DNA of 30,678 nt, taken from a virus. Below the pieces are notes generated by a model, which saw only the letters and a list, made by a program, of their open reading frames with translations, ran no database searches and was not told the DNA's origin. Positions 7,103 to 15,576 of the stretch are shown here, one piece after another; positions within the stretch are counted from its first letter, which is position 1, and every line of letters starts with the position of its first letter. The translations under genes and the position numbers were made by a program. The DNA lies in the IMG/VR virus record IMGVR_UViG_3300046724_000158, positions 1-30,678 of that record; one strand, 5' to 3'.

Positions 7103-8242
7103 ATGTCAGAGACCACTTCGATCCCTTCGGACGCCGCTACCCCTTCAGACGCGCCCTCGTCCAGCGTCGTCGATACCCCGAGCGCGGCCAGCACACCGGC
7201 GGCGCCCGCCGACAGTTCGACGCCCTCGTCAGGCACAGACAGCACAGCGCCCTCGTCAGGCGACAGCCGCCAGTCAGACCGTGATGGACTGCTTGCCGCA
7301 GTCCGCAAGGTCGTGGAGACCAAGCCCGAGCCAGGCGCCACCCCCTCGCAGACCGACGCGGGTGATCCTGCTCAGGACCAGACCTCCCGGGACCAGGCAG
7401 CGGCTACGGGAAAGCCGGGAGAAGCAACTCCTGGTGCCACCGAACCGTCCAAACCCGATCCGACCGAAGCCGATCCGACCGAAGCCGAACTCAAGAAGCT
7501 TCGTCCGGAGACGCGTCGCCGGTTCGAGCGTCTGCTATCGCAGCGTAATGAAGCCCGTCAGAACCTGGATGCTTTGCAGCCGGAGATCGCACAACACCGG
7601 CAGCTACAGGGGTATCTACAGCAGCACCAGTTGGCGCCGGATGACGTCAACATGCTGCTGGGTGTCGGGGCATCGCTGCGACGTGGCGACTACAAGGCTT
7701 TTCTCGACGGCGTGACGCCCTACGTCATGGTCGCTCAGGAAGCCCTTGGCCTGCGTGTCAGCCCGGATCTGCAAAAACAGGTCGACGAAGGGCTGATCGA
7801 CGATGCGACGGCGCGGGAACTCACCCGCACGCGGCATCGTGCCGTGCAGGCGGAAGCCAAACTGCAGGACGTCAACAAGACGGTTACGGCTGACCGACAG
7901 ATCCAGCAGGTGGAGAAAGTCCGCTCTGCGGTGGATGTGTGGGAAGAAGGCATCCGGCGACGCGATCCTGACTACGCCCACATGCAGGGTGCTGTGCGTC
8001 GCTATGCCCAGGGTCTGTTGCAAGAGCGCGGTTCGCCGCGCTCAGAGCAAGAGGCGGTGGCACTGGTGCAGGCGGCCTATGACGAGGTGAAAGCCACGTT
8101 CGCCCAGGCGCGTCCCGCGCCACGGCCGACGCGGCCCGCTCCGTCCAGCATCCATGTCGCAACCGGCACGTCGATGCCCGAGCCGCGCACGATGAAGGAC
8201 GCAGTCCTTGCGGCGCTGGCAAATGCGCGGCGTGCCTCCTGA
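7103..8242 (+). CDS. Capsid scaffolding protein
   Basis: The product guides capsid assembly and is expelled on maturation. Residues 1-130 are acidic, Ser/Thr/Pro/Asp-rich and disordered, including a tandem DPTEA duplication. Residues 130-330 are charged, Gln/Glu/Arg-rich and helical (coiled-coil-like), with LKKLRPETRRRFERLLSQRN and the LLQERGSPRSEQEAVALVQAAYDEVKA segment. A short basic C-terminus (MKDAVLAALANARRAS) resembles the coat-binding tail of scaffolds. No enzymatic motif is present. The position directly before the major capsid gene, 14 nt away, and the 379-residue length fit a podovirus scaffold. The ribosome site is weak; the start is the first ATG after the leader. Confidence 0.85.
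   Translation: MSETTSIPSDAATPSDAPSSSVVDTPSAASTPAAPADSSTPSSGTDSTAPSSGDSRQSDRDGLLAAVRKVVETKPEPGATPSQTDAGDPAQDQTSRDQAAATGKPGEATPGATEPSKPDPTEADPTEAELKKLRPETRRRFERLLSQRNEARQNLDALQPEIAQHRQLQGYLQQHQLAPDDVNMLLGVGASLRRGDYKAFLDGVTPYVMVAQEALGLRVSPDLQKQVDEGLIDDATARELTRTRHRAVQAEAKLQDVNKTVTADRQIQQVEKVRSAVDVWEEGIRRRDPDYAHMQGAVRRYAQGLLQERGSPRSEQEAVALVQAAYDEVKATFAQARPAPRPTRPAPSSIHVATGTSMPEPRTMKDAVLAALANARRAS
7457..7486 (+). repeat. Exact 15-nt tandem duplication in scaffold gene
   Basis: GATCCGACCGAAGCC occurs twice in direct succession (7457-7471, 7472-7486), adding DPTEA twice to the disordered scaffold N-terminus. Identity at the nucleotide level indicates a recent slippage event. Confidence 0.85.
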
Positions 8243-8256
8243 CATGGTAAAGCACA

Positions 8257-9336
8257 ATGGCCTTCACGGCAGGAGAAATCACCAATATCGCCAACGCGGC
8301 GTTGGATTTTTACTACAACAAGGGAGACACCTTCAAACAGTCGATCCAGGCGAAACCCTTACTTCGTCTGATGGAGAGCAGCGCCAAATCCTTCCCCGGT
8401 GGCAAGGGTAATATCTCGCTCGCGGTGAAGGGTGACTATGGTGCCGGTGGCGTCAACGATCACGTGGTCGGCTACACCCACAACGACACGGTGAACTTCT
8501 ATACCCCGGCCAACATCAAGCGGGTGAACTACCCGTGGCGCGAGCATCACATCGGTCTCACGCTGACCCACACGGAACTCAAGATCGACGGCATCAGCGT
8601 CACCGACGACAGCGGTGACGGCAGCTCGCTGAGCAATCACTCGGACCGTGACGTCACGGTGCTGGTGAACCTGCTGCAGGACAAGCTGGAGGATTTCGGC
8701 GAGCAGTATGCCCGCAGCATGAATGCACTGCTGTGGGGCGACGGCACGGCCGACGCCAAGGCGCTGGCCGGCATTCAGTCGATCATCGTTGACGTGCCGA
8801 ACGCGGGCACGTTGGGCGGCTTGGCCCGCACCAACACCTGGTGGCAGAACCGGTCAGCGACCCCGGCATTCGGCACCGCGGGCGGTCGCGGCGCGGTGAC
8901 GTCGGCAACCACTAATGGCGGTGCCCTGTTACAGTTCCTGCAGCAGGAATACCGTCAGTTGATCCGCTACGGCGGCCGGCCCTCGAAGTTCCTGGCCGGC
9001 AGCGCGTTCATCTCCGCGATGGAAATCGAGCTGCGCGCCAACGGCAACTACACGATGACTGGTTTCACGGGTCCCCAGGACGGCAGCATGGGGTCGCTGA
9101 AATTCATGAACTGCACCATCGAATATGACCCGACGCTAGACGATCTTGGTCGATCAAAGTTCGCCTATTGGTGGGACCCCAGGCATATTTACCTAATGAA
9201 GCAGGATGGCGAGTGGGACCACAAGTTCACCCCGTCACGTCCTTACAATCAGTTTGTCGTCTATAAAAGTATGACTCACACGGGGCAAATGGTAGCCCAG
9301 CAAGTTAACTCCGCATTGGTCGTCGCTATAGCATAA
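8257..9336 (+). CDS. Major capsid protein (HK97-fold type)
   Basis: This is the main shell protein. It begins MAFTAGEITNIANAALDFYY and has the typical order: N-arm helices, an early beta region (KGNISLAVKGDYG), an E-loop-like segment, the long spine helix region (DVTVLVNLLQDKLEDFGEQYARSMNALLWGDG), an A-domain (GGALLQFLQQEYRQLIRYGGRPSKFLAGSAFISAME) and a beta-rich end (YWWDPRHIYLMK...MVAQQVNSALVV). The 359 aa length is normal. It follows the scaffold directly; the ribosome site is modest (GGTAAAG). The last 200 nt or so are visibly poorer in GC3 than the rest, continuing into the endonuclease remnant downstream, which suggests a recombination tract rather than a different gene. Confidence 0.92.
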   Translation: MAFTAGEITNIANAALDFYYNKGDTFKQSIQAKPLLRLMESSAKSFPGGKGNISLAVKGDYGAGGVNDHVVGYTHNDTVNFYTPANIKRVNYPWREHHIGLTLTHTELKIDGISVTDDSGDGSSLSNHSDRDVTVLVNLLQDKLEDFGEQYARSMNALLWGDGTADAKALAGIQSIIVDVPNAGTLGGLARTNTWWQNRSATPAFGTAGGRGAVTSATTNGGALLQFLQQEYRQLIRYGGRPSKFLAGSAFISAMEIELRANGNYTMTGFTGPQDGSMGSLKFMNCTIEYDPTLDDLGRSKFAYWWDPRHIYLMKQDGEWDHKFTPSRPYNQFVVYKSMTHTGQMVAQQVNSALVVAIA

Positions 9337-9356
9337 GAGCAAGAACGGGTCAATGT

Positions 9357-9590
9357 TCAGCGTTTTACATACTTCGTTCTCTGGTAGCACGCTGTGCATT
9401 GACCTTTCGACAAATGCTTCCGGACAGTAGAATGGCAGGTAATACATTGCGAATGTTTGACCGACCATCGACTACCCAGAGAGATATGTTTCCTAATATG
9501 CTCTCCACCGGGCAAGACGACAAGGTTGTCCGGTCGGTTATCGAGTGGGTTCCCCACACTTAGGAGAAAGCAAATGCCTTCTGTAAGCCG
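9357..9590 (-). pseudogene. HNH homing-endonuclease remnant, N-terminus lost
   Basis: The minus frame is open from 9590 to the stop at 9357. A GTG at 9557 is the only plausible start and would begin inside the HNH motif. The visible part reads GNPLDNRPDNLVVLPGGEHI (the second half of a 'HHxDGNPLDN.P.NL..L...EH' HNH motif), then two CxxC pairs (CITC and CTAC) like the zinc-binding tail of phage HNH endonucleases. The upstream codons lack the catalytic HH, so the gene is truncated. It fills the spacer between capsid gene and next head gene on the opposite strand, with lower GC than its surroundings: a remnant of a mobile endonuclease. Confidence 0.65.
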
Positions 9591-9741
9591 TCAACAAAGC
9601 AAGCTGATGCACGGCGTCGCCAGCGGCAGCATCAAAGGCTCCGGTGTGCCGTCGAAGGTCGCCCGCGAGTTCGTCGCCGCCGATAAGGGCAAGAGCCAGG
9701 CCAAACTGCCGCAGCGCAAAACCGCGCCACGGAGGCGCTGA
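9574..9741 (+). CDS. Small basic phage protein, MPSVS family (55 aa)
   Basis: The ATG at 9574 has a TAGGAGAAAG ribosome site at 9561-9570; a longer in-frame reading upstream is antisense to the HNH remnant. The sequence begins MPSVSRQQSKLMHG, continues GVPSKVAREFVAADKGKSQAKLP and ends in a basic RRR tail. This pattern (MPSVSxxQxxLM ... VAxEFVxADKG) recurs as a short protein in many phage head regions. Its function is unknown; a DNA- or capsid-associated role is inferred from the basic charge. The stop overlaps the next start (TGATG). Confidence 0.75.
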   Translation: MPSVSRQQSKLMHGVASGSIKGSGVPSKVAREFVAADKGKSQAKLPQRKTAPRRR

Positions 9742-10415
9742 TGCCCGCGTTTCATCTGTTGCGTTGCCTGGTCGCCCTCGGCGGGGACCAGGGCAACCAG
9801 GTCTACCGGCATCGGTCGCGTCCGATCGTGTTTCCCGAGCTGCCGATCTTGCAGTTCATCCACGGCGAGGAAGCGATCACTGAGATCTATGTGGTTGGCA
9901 CCTGGGAGGCGACCAACGACGAAGTGCTGACCCGGCTGCAGACGATCTATCAGCCGGAGACGATACAGGCGGTCTATCCGGGCAACCGGCCGCGGCTGCC
10001 GTTGTCGGACGCCTCGATCCCGCGCTGCACGTTGCCGATTTATAAGCCTCGCCCCACCCGGCCGGACAGTCCCGATCCGAAGCTACGGCCGCTCGACCAG
10101 TTCACTCAGACGTCGGACATGCCGGTGCTGGATGCGCCGGAGCTGCCGCCGGAGAGCGAACCGACGCCGGAGGAAATCGCGGCGCACGTTCAGGACGAGG
10201 AAGATGCCATCGAGCTGGGCCTGGATGGGCCACGGCGGATACGCCCGGAGGAGCTGCAGCATATCGTGCGGGATACCAGCGGCCGCGGCGTGTCGCGCGC
10301 GGGACCACTGGATCAGCTGCCGGATGTGAATGCCGGCGGCAGCCACTCGCCGAACTTCAAGCCGAAGTCAGGCGGTGGCGCGGCCTTAGCCAACCGAGCG
10401 GCCCGTGGCGCCTAA
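9741..10415 (+). CDS. Conserved-style head/neck protein of unknown function (224 aa)
   Basis: The ATG at 9741 lies in the TGATG overlap and has GGAGG at 9731-9735. The N-terminal 90 residues look folded (FHLLRCLVALGGDQGNQVY, LPILQFIHGEEAITEIYVVG, VLTRLQTIYQPETIQAVYPG). After about residue 95 it becomes Pro/Asp-rich and disordered, with a helical patch (EEIAAHVQDEEDAIELGLDG) and a Gly/Ala-rich end. The 'VLQFxHGEEAI' style is one I associate with a small protein often found between capsid and adaptor genes in this podovirus group, but no function is known. No catalytic motif is seen. Confidence 0.75.
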   Translation: MPAFHLLRCLVALGGDQGNQVYRHRSRPIVFPELPILQFIHGEEAITEIYVVGTWEATNDEVLTRLQTIYQPETIQAVYPGNRPRLPLSDASIPRCTLPIYKPRPTRPDSPDPKLRPLDQFTQTSDMPVLDAPELPPESEPTPEEIAAHVQDEEDAIELGLDGPRRIRPEELQHIVRDTSGRGVSRAGPLDQLPDVNAGGSHSPNFKPKSGGGAALANRAARGA

Positions 10416-10416
10416 G

Positions 10417-10444
10417 CTTCCTTCGCTCGCGCTCGCTCAGGAAG
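10417..10444 (+). promoter_or_regulatory. Stem that includes the adaptor ribosome site
   Basis: CTTCCT (10417-10422) pairs exactly with AGGAAG (10439-10444), enclosing a 16-nt TCGC-rich loop. The right arm is the purine-rich Shine-Dalgarno region of the adaptor gene (ATG 10454). Folding would mask it, so translation may depend on unfolding by upstream ribosomes. Six base pairs is weak; suggestive only. Confidence 0.35.
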
Positions 10445-10453
10445 GACCCCAGA

Positions 10454-11203
10454 ATGGCTGGTAAGCAGCTGCGCGACATGCTGACCGACCTCCGCGCCGA
10501 GGTCGGTCACTCGACCAATGTCGCGCACGGCATCAACGACCGCGACACGCTGCTTTACTATCTGAACCGCACGCAGATCCAGTTGTATCAGGACTATGAC
10601 TGGCCGCAGCTGATCATCGACCGTGACATCACGCTGGTCGACGGCGGGCGTTACTATGCCTATCCGATCGACCTGGCGTTCGACGACATCACCAACATCT
10701 GGGTGCTGATCAACACGGTATACAACGAGCTGGCCTACGGCATTGGCCCCTACGAGATGGTGCTGTGGAACTCGGATAACGGGTTCAAGGCGTGGCCCAC
10801 CCGCAAGTGGATGCACAACGCCGACAGCAACATGATCGAGTTGTGGCCGGTCCCCGATGCGAGTGCGGCGAGCGCCAACGCCATCATCCGGGTGCGCGGG
10901 ACCAGGACCGTCACCAAGATGATCAACGACGACGACGTCAGCACGCTGCCGGACAACCTCATCGTGCTGTTCTCCGCGGTCGAGATCCTGCAGCGCGACG
11001 GTGCCAAGGACGCCACGCTCAAGCTTAACAAGGCGAATGAGGCGATGCGCCGACACAGAGTGAGGCAGTTCTCGCACAAGAAGGTGCGTCCCATCGTGAT
11101 CGGCGGTGGCGGTGGCGACGCCCAGTCGCGGCCCGGGCACCAGCCGGTGCTGGGCCTGGATTACATCCCGCCCGGGTATAACAGCGGGCCGCACACTGGA
11201 TGA
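10454..11203 (+). CDS. Head-to-tail adaptor (tail tubular protein A-like)
   Basis: The product forms the ring beneath the portal that connects head and short tail, comparable to T7 gp11 / P22 gp4-type adaptors. Supporting features are the N-terminal helices (LRDMLTDLRAEVGHSTN, RDTLLYYLNRTQIQLYQDYDWPQL), the insertion beta domain (DITLVDGGRYYAYPIDL), and the C-terminal helix region (PDNLIVLFSAVEILQRDGAKDATLKLNKANEAMRRHR), all in the usual order. The 249 aa length is in the normal range. A Gly/Pro tail with GGGGGD near the end is an extension. The next two genes, HNH and nozzle, follow without gaps. Confidence 0.87.
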   Translation: MAGKQLRDMLTDLRAEVGHSTNVAHGINDRDTLLYYLNRTQIQLYQDYDWPQLIIDRDITLVDGGRYYAYPIDLAFDDITNIWVLINTVYNELAYGIGPYEMVLWNSDNGFKAWPTRKWMHNADSNMIELWPVPDASAASANAIIRVRGTRTVTKMINDDDVSTLPDNLIVLFSAVEILQRDGAKDATLKLNKANEAMRRHRVRQFSHKKVRPIVIGGGGGDAQSRPGHQPVLGLDYIPPGYNSGPHTG

Positions 11204-11622
11204 CCCCGCAAGCTCGATATAATCGATCGCCAAAAGGCAAGCTCGCAGTGGTGCGTGCCAAAGCACGTTATCGGGAAAGCCAGCACGGCAAAGCCCACGA
11301 ACAAGCATACAAGCAGGAGCATCGCGCCCGTGAAAACGAGCTGGCTCGTGTTCGAGCCAAACTGCCGGACAACCTGGCGAAGCAGGCGCTCCGTCAAAAG
11401 AGACGGCGCGCGGCGCTTATCCCTCGTGCGCATCCCAGCCACCGTGAGAAGATCGATGAGGTATATGCGATGGCGACGTCATTGGGCATGACGGTTGACC
11501 ATATCGTTCCGCTTTATGGTGAGAACGTCTGGGGACTGCACGCCCCACAAAATCTGCAGATCTTGACGCGTGCGGAGAACAGCCGAAAGCGGGACCAGTT
11601 GCTTGGTCCCGGACCACATTAA
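11200..11622 (+). CDS. HNH endonuclease (140 aa)
   Basis: This is a probable free-standing homing endonuclease. The first 75 residues are highly basic and helical (repeated RAKARYRES, RQKRRRAAL), consistent with DNA binding. The HNH core is in the C-terminal half: VDHIVPLYGENVWGLHAPQNLQILTRAENSRKRD, given here in pieces: DH-I-P-L, GLH, NLQ, and the final N-x-x-K. It starts at an ATGA overlap with the adaptor stop and ends at the nozzle start, so it was inserted between two tail genes without disrupting them. The ribosome site is weak, which would keep expression low. It appears intact, unlike the minus-strand HNH remnant after the capsid gene. Confidence 0.85.
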   Translation: MTPQARYNRSPKGKLAVVRAKARYRESQHGKAHEQAYKQEHRARENELARVRAKLPDNLAKQALRQKRRRAALIPRAHPSHREKIDEVYAMATSLGMTVDHIVPLYGENVWGLHAPQNLQILTRAENSRKRDQLLGPGPH

Positions 11623-13044
11623 ATGGCGGGGAGCGGCAACAAGGTCTTCTCGATCACTGACTTCAAGGAGGGCCTTGACGTCCGCAAGACGCCGTTGACC
11701 GCACCCGGTGGCTCGCTGCGCATCCTGGAAAACGCGGTGATCAACAACGGCGGCGAGATCGAGAAGCGCAAAGCCTTCGTGCCGATGACCACGATGCCGG
11801 CGGGCTGGATGTATCTGATCGGCCAGGCCGGCAGCCTGCACGCGTTCTGCATCGGCACCGCCGCGGCGATCCCGGGAGGTTCACTGCCGGTGTCGATTGT
11901 GGGGCATTATCTGGAAGATCCGGGAGAGACGATTACCTGGCTGGCGGACATCGAAGCGTTCGGCACCTCGTTCTATGTCTGCGGCTTCAGCGCCACGCGC
12001 TGGTATTGCTGGTATAACGATGTGCTGGTGCATGAAGCGGACGGCAGCCTGAGCAGCGGTCAATATGCCCGCACCTGGAAGTCCAAAATGTATCGGGTTG
12101 ACTTTGATTATCTGCGTTTCTCCGGCGTGAACAACCCGGCGCAGAACGATCCGGCCTCGGTGACTGAGCCAGGTGCTGGCTTTATCAATCTGGCTCTCAA
12201 CGATCCGGACGCCGAAGGTCTGGTCAGCATGGAGGTTTACTATAACCAGATGGCGGTGGCCGCGCGGCTGCAAACCCAGGTGTGGACGCTAGATCCCGAT
12301 CCGAGCAACGACACGCTGGCACAACTGCTGCGCATTGGCTGCGCCGCGCCTCGCTCGATGGTGCAGTTCGGAACGGGAGATGTCCTGTTCCTGTCCGACA
12401 GCGGTGTGCGCAGCCTGAAGGCGCTCTATGTCAACCTGGCTGCCAGCGTGTCGGACGTTGGTTCGGCGATTGATCCTTTGTTGATCGAGGCGCTTCGCCT
12501 GCGCCCTGAATATTTCAGCTGGTCGGACGCCGTGGTGCAGCCAATTCAGGGACGTTATTGGCTGTCTTATGAGAACACGATCTATGTGCTGTCCTATTTC
12601 CCCGCGGGCAGTATTACCGCCTGGTCCACGTTCGACCCCGGTTTTCTGGTGAAGAACTTCGCGTTGGTCAGCAACCGGCTGTTTGTGCATGACAGCAACG
12701 GCAACATTTATCTCTATGGCGGCGTCACTGGCAACGAATATGACAGCACGCTGGTCACCGTCCGCACGCCGCACCTGAGCGCCGATAGCCCGACCGAGAA
12801 CAAGCGCATCAAGAGCATGGACGTGATGTGCCAGGGCCAGTGGTCGATCAGCATCGGCATGCTGCCCAACAACACCGACGCGTTCGAGCTGTGCGCCACG
12901 GTGCAGGACAACACTTACGGGCTGATGAGCATCCCGTTTGCTGGTTACGGCACCCATTTTGGCCTGCACATGACGCACCAGGCGCCTGGTCCCGCGACCC
13001 TCTCGGCGGTGCATCTGAACCTGCAGGAGGGGGTCACCAAGTGA
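11623..13044 (+). CDS. Tail nozzle protein (tail tubular protein B / gp10-like)
   Basis: The product forms the nozzle below the adaptor ring. The N-terminus has the family-typical ITDFKEGLDVRKTPLTAPGGSL followed by LENAVINNGGEIEKRKAFV, as in T7 gp12/P22 gp10-type proteins whose first module records 'genome-wide' strands of a beta-propeller. The rest alternates strand pairs and aromatic-rich turns (TWLADIEAFGTSFYVCGF, GDVLFLSDSGVRSLKALY, NIYLYGGVTG) typical of propeller blades. The 473 aa length is somewhat shorter than T7 gp12. It is followed, with a GTGA overlap, by the gp13-like gene. No enzymatic motif is visible. Confidence 0.85.
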   Translation: MAGSGNKVFSITDFKEGLDVRKTPLTAPGGSLRILENAVINNGGEIEKRKAFVPMTTMPAGWMYLIGQAGSLHAFCIGTAAAIPGGSLPVSIVGHYLEDPGETITWLADIEAFGTSFYVCGFSATRWYCWYNDVLVHEADGSLSSGQYARTWKSKMYRVDFDYLRFSGVNNPAQNDPASVTEPGAGFINLALNDPDAEGLVSMEVYYNQMAVAARLQTQVWTLDPDPSNDTLAQLLRIGCAAPRSMVQFGTGDVLFLSDSGVRSLKALYVNLAASVSDVGSAIDPLLIEALRLRPEYFSWSDAVVQPIQGRYWLSYENTIYVLSYFPAGSITAWSTFDPGFLVKNFALVSNRLFVHDSNGNIYLYGGVTGNEYDSTLVTVRTPHLSADSPTENKRIKSMDVMCQGQWSISIGMLPNNTDAFELCATVQDNTYGLMSIPFAGYGTHFGLHMTHQAPGPATLSAVHLNLQEGVTK

Positions 13045-13577
13045 GCGTCACGATCCCCGGACCCGAGCAGGATCACATGATCCGCATGCACACGGCCACG
13101 CGTGAGGGCATCACCCATATCGTGCGCAACCTGCGCGACCGTGACCGGCGTGAGATCTTCGCGCTGCGCTGGGACGACGACGAGGACGCGCTGATCGACA
13201 ACGTGACCCACAATGCGGGACCGTTGTGGCGGGTGTGGTCCTGGGACAGCGAGCCGGTCGCGGTCAGCGGCGTGGTCCCGGTGCGGCCCGGCGTGGTGAT
13301 CTGCGGCGCGTTCGGCACCGACAACTACCGCAAGGCACTGCGCCCGATCGTGCATTGGGCGCGCAACTTCATAATTCCCGCGCTACAGCGATCGAACTAC
13401 CACCGGGCGGAAGCCTACGCGCTGGCGACGAACACTGATGGGCGGGCGTTCATCGAGCTGATCGGCGGCGAGGTCGAGGCCCTGCTGCAGGGCTATGGCC
13501 GCAATCGCGAGGACTTCCTGCTCTACACCTGGGACCTGACCCAGCCCACTGGCCGGAGGGTAAGACATTGTGCATAG
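13041..13577 (+). CDS. Phage gp13-like protein (DUF2833, acetyltransferase fold)
   Basis: The GTG at 13041 overlaps the nozzle stop and has AGGAGG at 13025-13030. Longer upstream readings are out-of-frame shadows of the nozzle gene. The order of segments matches T7 gp13-type (DUF2833) proteins: an initial helix pair (HIVRNLRDRDRREIFALRW), the strand pair around PLWRVWSWDSEPVAVSGVVP, CGAFGTDNYRKALRPIVHWARNFIIP, and YHRAEAYALATNTDGRAFIELIGGE. These proteins have a GNAT-like fold but often lack obvious acetyl-CoA binding residues; here no clear R/Q-x-x-G-x-G/A is seen. In T7 gp13 is needed for assembly of the internal virion core, and the neighbouring genes suit that role. Confidence 0.75.
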   Translation: MSVTIPGPEQDHMIRMHTATREGITHIVRNLRDRDRREIFALRWDDDEDALIDNVTHNAGPLWRVWSWDSEPVAVSGVVPVRPGVVICGAFGTDNYRKALRPIVHWARNFIIPALQRSNYHRAEAYALATNTDGRAFIELIGGEVEALLQGYGRNREDFLLYTWDLTQPTGRRVRHCA

Positions 13578-14524
13578 GGGGTGGAGGCGGCGGCGGCAGC
13601 AACAACCCGCCCAAACAGTTCATGTTCAACAACACCTCGGGTCAGTGGGTCACCGCTGATCCGGGTATTCCGCAGGACTATATCGACAAGGGCGCCACCA
13701 CGACTGCGGCCTACCAGACCATGGCCAGTCAGGATCTGAGCGATAAGCAGATCGCGGCGCAGCAGAAGATCGCCGACCAGCAGCAGGCGTTCAACCAGCA
13801 GCAGGCGGATCAGCAAAAGGCCCAATACGACCAGCAGATCAAGCAGGCCCAGGACCAGGCCACCCGGCAGAGCGCGTATGACACCGGGCGCGCCAATCTG
13901 CTGGGCGAGGGGACCAACCAGATCAACGACGCGTTCAGCAAGTTCAGTCCGGATTATTTCAACCAGTATGCCAAGGACTATATGTCCAAGGCGCAGGACG
14001 ATATTACCTATCAGCGCAATATCGCCGAGAAGAACCTGGGGTTTCAGCTGGCGCGGCAGGGTATTTCCTCCAGCCAGGCCGGGGTCAACCAGCAGGGCCT
14101 GATCGATGAAAGCGCCGGTCGCGCCACCGCGCTGCAGACCGCCAACGCCCAGTCCGCCGAGAACACGCTGCAGGGCAATGTCGCCGCCGCCAAGCAGAAC
14201 CTGCTGGGTCAGGTGACATCCTCGGAAAGCATCGGCTCACCCATCGCGGGGTCATCCGAGCAGGACGTCAACGCGGCGCTGAACACCCAGAAGTCGGCGA
14301 TCTCCGGCATCACCAGCAGTGCTGGCGACGTCACCTCGTCACTGCAGGGCGTGCCTACGGTGTCGCCCTTGTCGAACATCTTCGCCAATGTGCTGGGCAG
14401 TGCCGGGAGTTATCTGGGCGGGCTGCAGTCGAACGTCGCGCTGGGTGCCTACCAGCGGGCTGCGGCGGGGGGTGGTCCCGCCGCGCCAGGGCCTAATACC
14501 GGCAGCACCAAGACCACGCCATGA
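13568..14524 (+). CDS. Gln-rich internal virion protein starting MC (318 aa)
   Basis: The start is a TTG at 13568 with GGAGGG at 13555-13560, giving MCIGGGGGGGSNN. A Met-Cys-Gly-rich start is typical of many podovirus proteins at this locus (T7 gp14 begins MCW), which supports this rare start codon. A coiled-coil with many QQQ and AQQ units (residues 60-105) follows, then further Ala/Gln/Ser-rich helices and a disordered Gly/Pro end. No TM helix is strong except a mildly hydrophobic stretch near LSNIFANVLGSAGSYLGGL. It is likely an ejection/internal core protein; the assignment rests on position and composition. Confidence 0.7.
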   Translation: MCIGGGGGGGSNNPPKQFMFNNTSGQWVTADPGIPQDYIDKGATTTAAYQTMASQDLSDKQIAAQQKIADQQQAFNQQQADQQKAQYDQQIKQAQDQATRQSAYDTGRANLLGEGTNQINDAFSKFSPDYFNQYAKDYMSKAQDDITYQRNIAEKNLGFQLARQGISSSQAGVNQQGLIDESAGRATALQTANAQSAENTLQGNVAAAKQNLLGQVTSSESIGSPIAGSSEQDVNAALNTQKSAISGITSSAGDVTSSLQGVPTVSPLSNIFANVLGSAGSYLGGLQSNVALGAYQRAAAGGGPAAPGPNTGSTKTTP

Positions 14525-15573
14525 CGGCGCCATTCGTCATCTTCTCGTTGCCGCGCAGCCGGTCCCGCTGGCTGTCGTGTTGGCTGAACTATGGCGACTG
14601 GCAGTGCGGTCACGACGAGATCCGCCACTGTCGCTCGCTGGACGATGTCAAATCCTGGCTGGCGCAGCCTTGCACGGGTTCGGTGGAGACAGGTGCTGCG
14701 CCATTCTGGCGGCTGTTGCTGCACTATCGGCCCGACGTGCGGATCGTCACGATCCGGCGTCCGGTCGAGGACGTTGTGCATTCGCTCGTGGCTACCGGCG
14801 TCACATTCGATGCCACGCTAGAGCCGTTGATCCACAGACTTAACCACAAGCTGGATCAGATCGAGCAGCGGATCCCTGGCGTGCGATCGTTCACCTATGA
14901 CGAGCTGCGCACCGAAGACGCGTGCGCCGTTCTGTTCGAGCATTGCCTACCCTATCGGCATGATCACGCGCGGTGGCAGACCTTCGACCGAACCAACATG
15001 CAGATCAACCTCGCGCACATGATGCGCTATTTCATCGCGCACCGGCCGCAGTTGGAGAAGATCGCCAAGCAGGCCAAACATCGCATGCTCAGTCTCATGT
15101 GTCGGCCACCGGAGATCGAGGGTGTCACATTTCAGCAGGAGACCATGGCGTCCTACGACGAGGCGATACCGTTGTTCCGGGAACATGCGGTTATCACCGA
15201 CCGGTCCCCCGATGCGTATCAGTCGGTTAACGTCCCGCTCATGCAGAAACTCGACGAGATGGGCGCCTTGCAGATCATCTCGGCACGCAGTAACGGCCGG
15301 CTGTTCGGCTATCTGATGTCAGTGATCGGACCGTCACTGGAAGCGGAAGACCAGCTGACCGCGTGCCACACCGCATTCTTTGCCTCTCCCGCGATCAGGA
15401 ACCTCGGCATGAAACTGCAGTATGTGGCCGCCGAGACGCTGCGGGAAAGGGGCGTCAGCGATGTGCAGATGCGCGCCGGGGTGGTTGGCGCGGGACCAAA
15501 ACTCGGCACGTTCTATCGTCGGATGGGCGCGGAAGAATACGGCCAGCTGTATCGACTGAGCCTGGAGGATTGA
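14521..15573 (+). CDS. Sulfotransferase-like / GNAT acetyltransferase fusion (350 aa)
   Basis: The ATG overlaps the upstream stop. N-terminal domain (about 1-170): FSLPRSRSRWLS at 8-19 matches the PAPS 5'-phosphosulfate-binding loop, and IRRPVEDVVHS (78-88) matches the 3'-phosphate-binding segment of sulfotransferases. The rest (FTYDEL, LFEHCLPY) follows the same family style. C-terminal domain (about 195-350): GALQIISARSNGRLFGYLM, AFFASPAIRNLGMKLQYVAAETLRERGV and FYRRMGAEEYGQLYRL follow GNAT order (strands, CoA-binding helix, C-terminal wedge). So two transfer-enzyme folds are joined. It is flanked by internal virion genes, so it may modify or be part of the ejected core, or may alter host surface. 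Substrates are unknown. Confidence 0.75.
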   Translation: MTAPFVIFSLPRSRSRWLSCWLNYGDWQCGHDEIRHCRSLDDVKSWLAQPCTGSVETGAAPFWRLLLHYRPDVRIVTIRRPVEDVVHSLVATGVTFDATLEPLIHRLNHKLDQIEQRIPGVRSFTYDELRTEDACAVLFEHCLPYRHDHARWQTFDRTNMQINLAHMMRYFIAHRPQLEKIAKQAKHRMLSLMCRPPEIEGVTFQQETMASYDEAIPLFREHAVITDRSPDAYQSVNVPLMQKLDEMGALQIISARSNGRLFGYLMSVIGPSLEAEDQLTACHTAFFASPAIRNLGMKLQYVAAETLRERGVSDVQMRAGVVGAGPKLGTFYRRMGAEEYGQLYRLSLED

Positions 15574-15576
15574 ACC

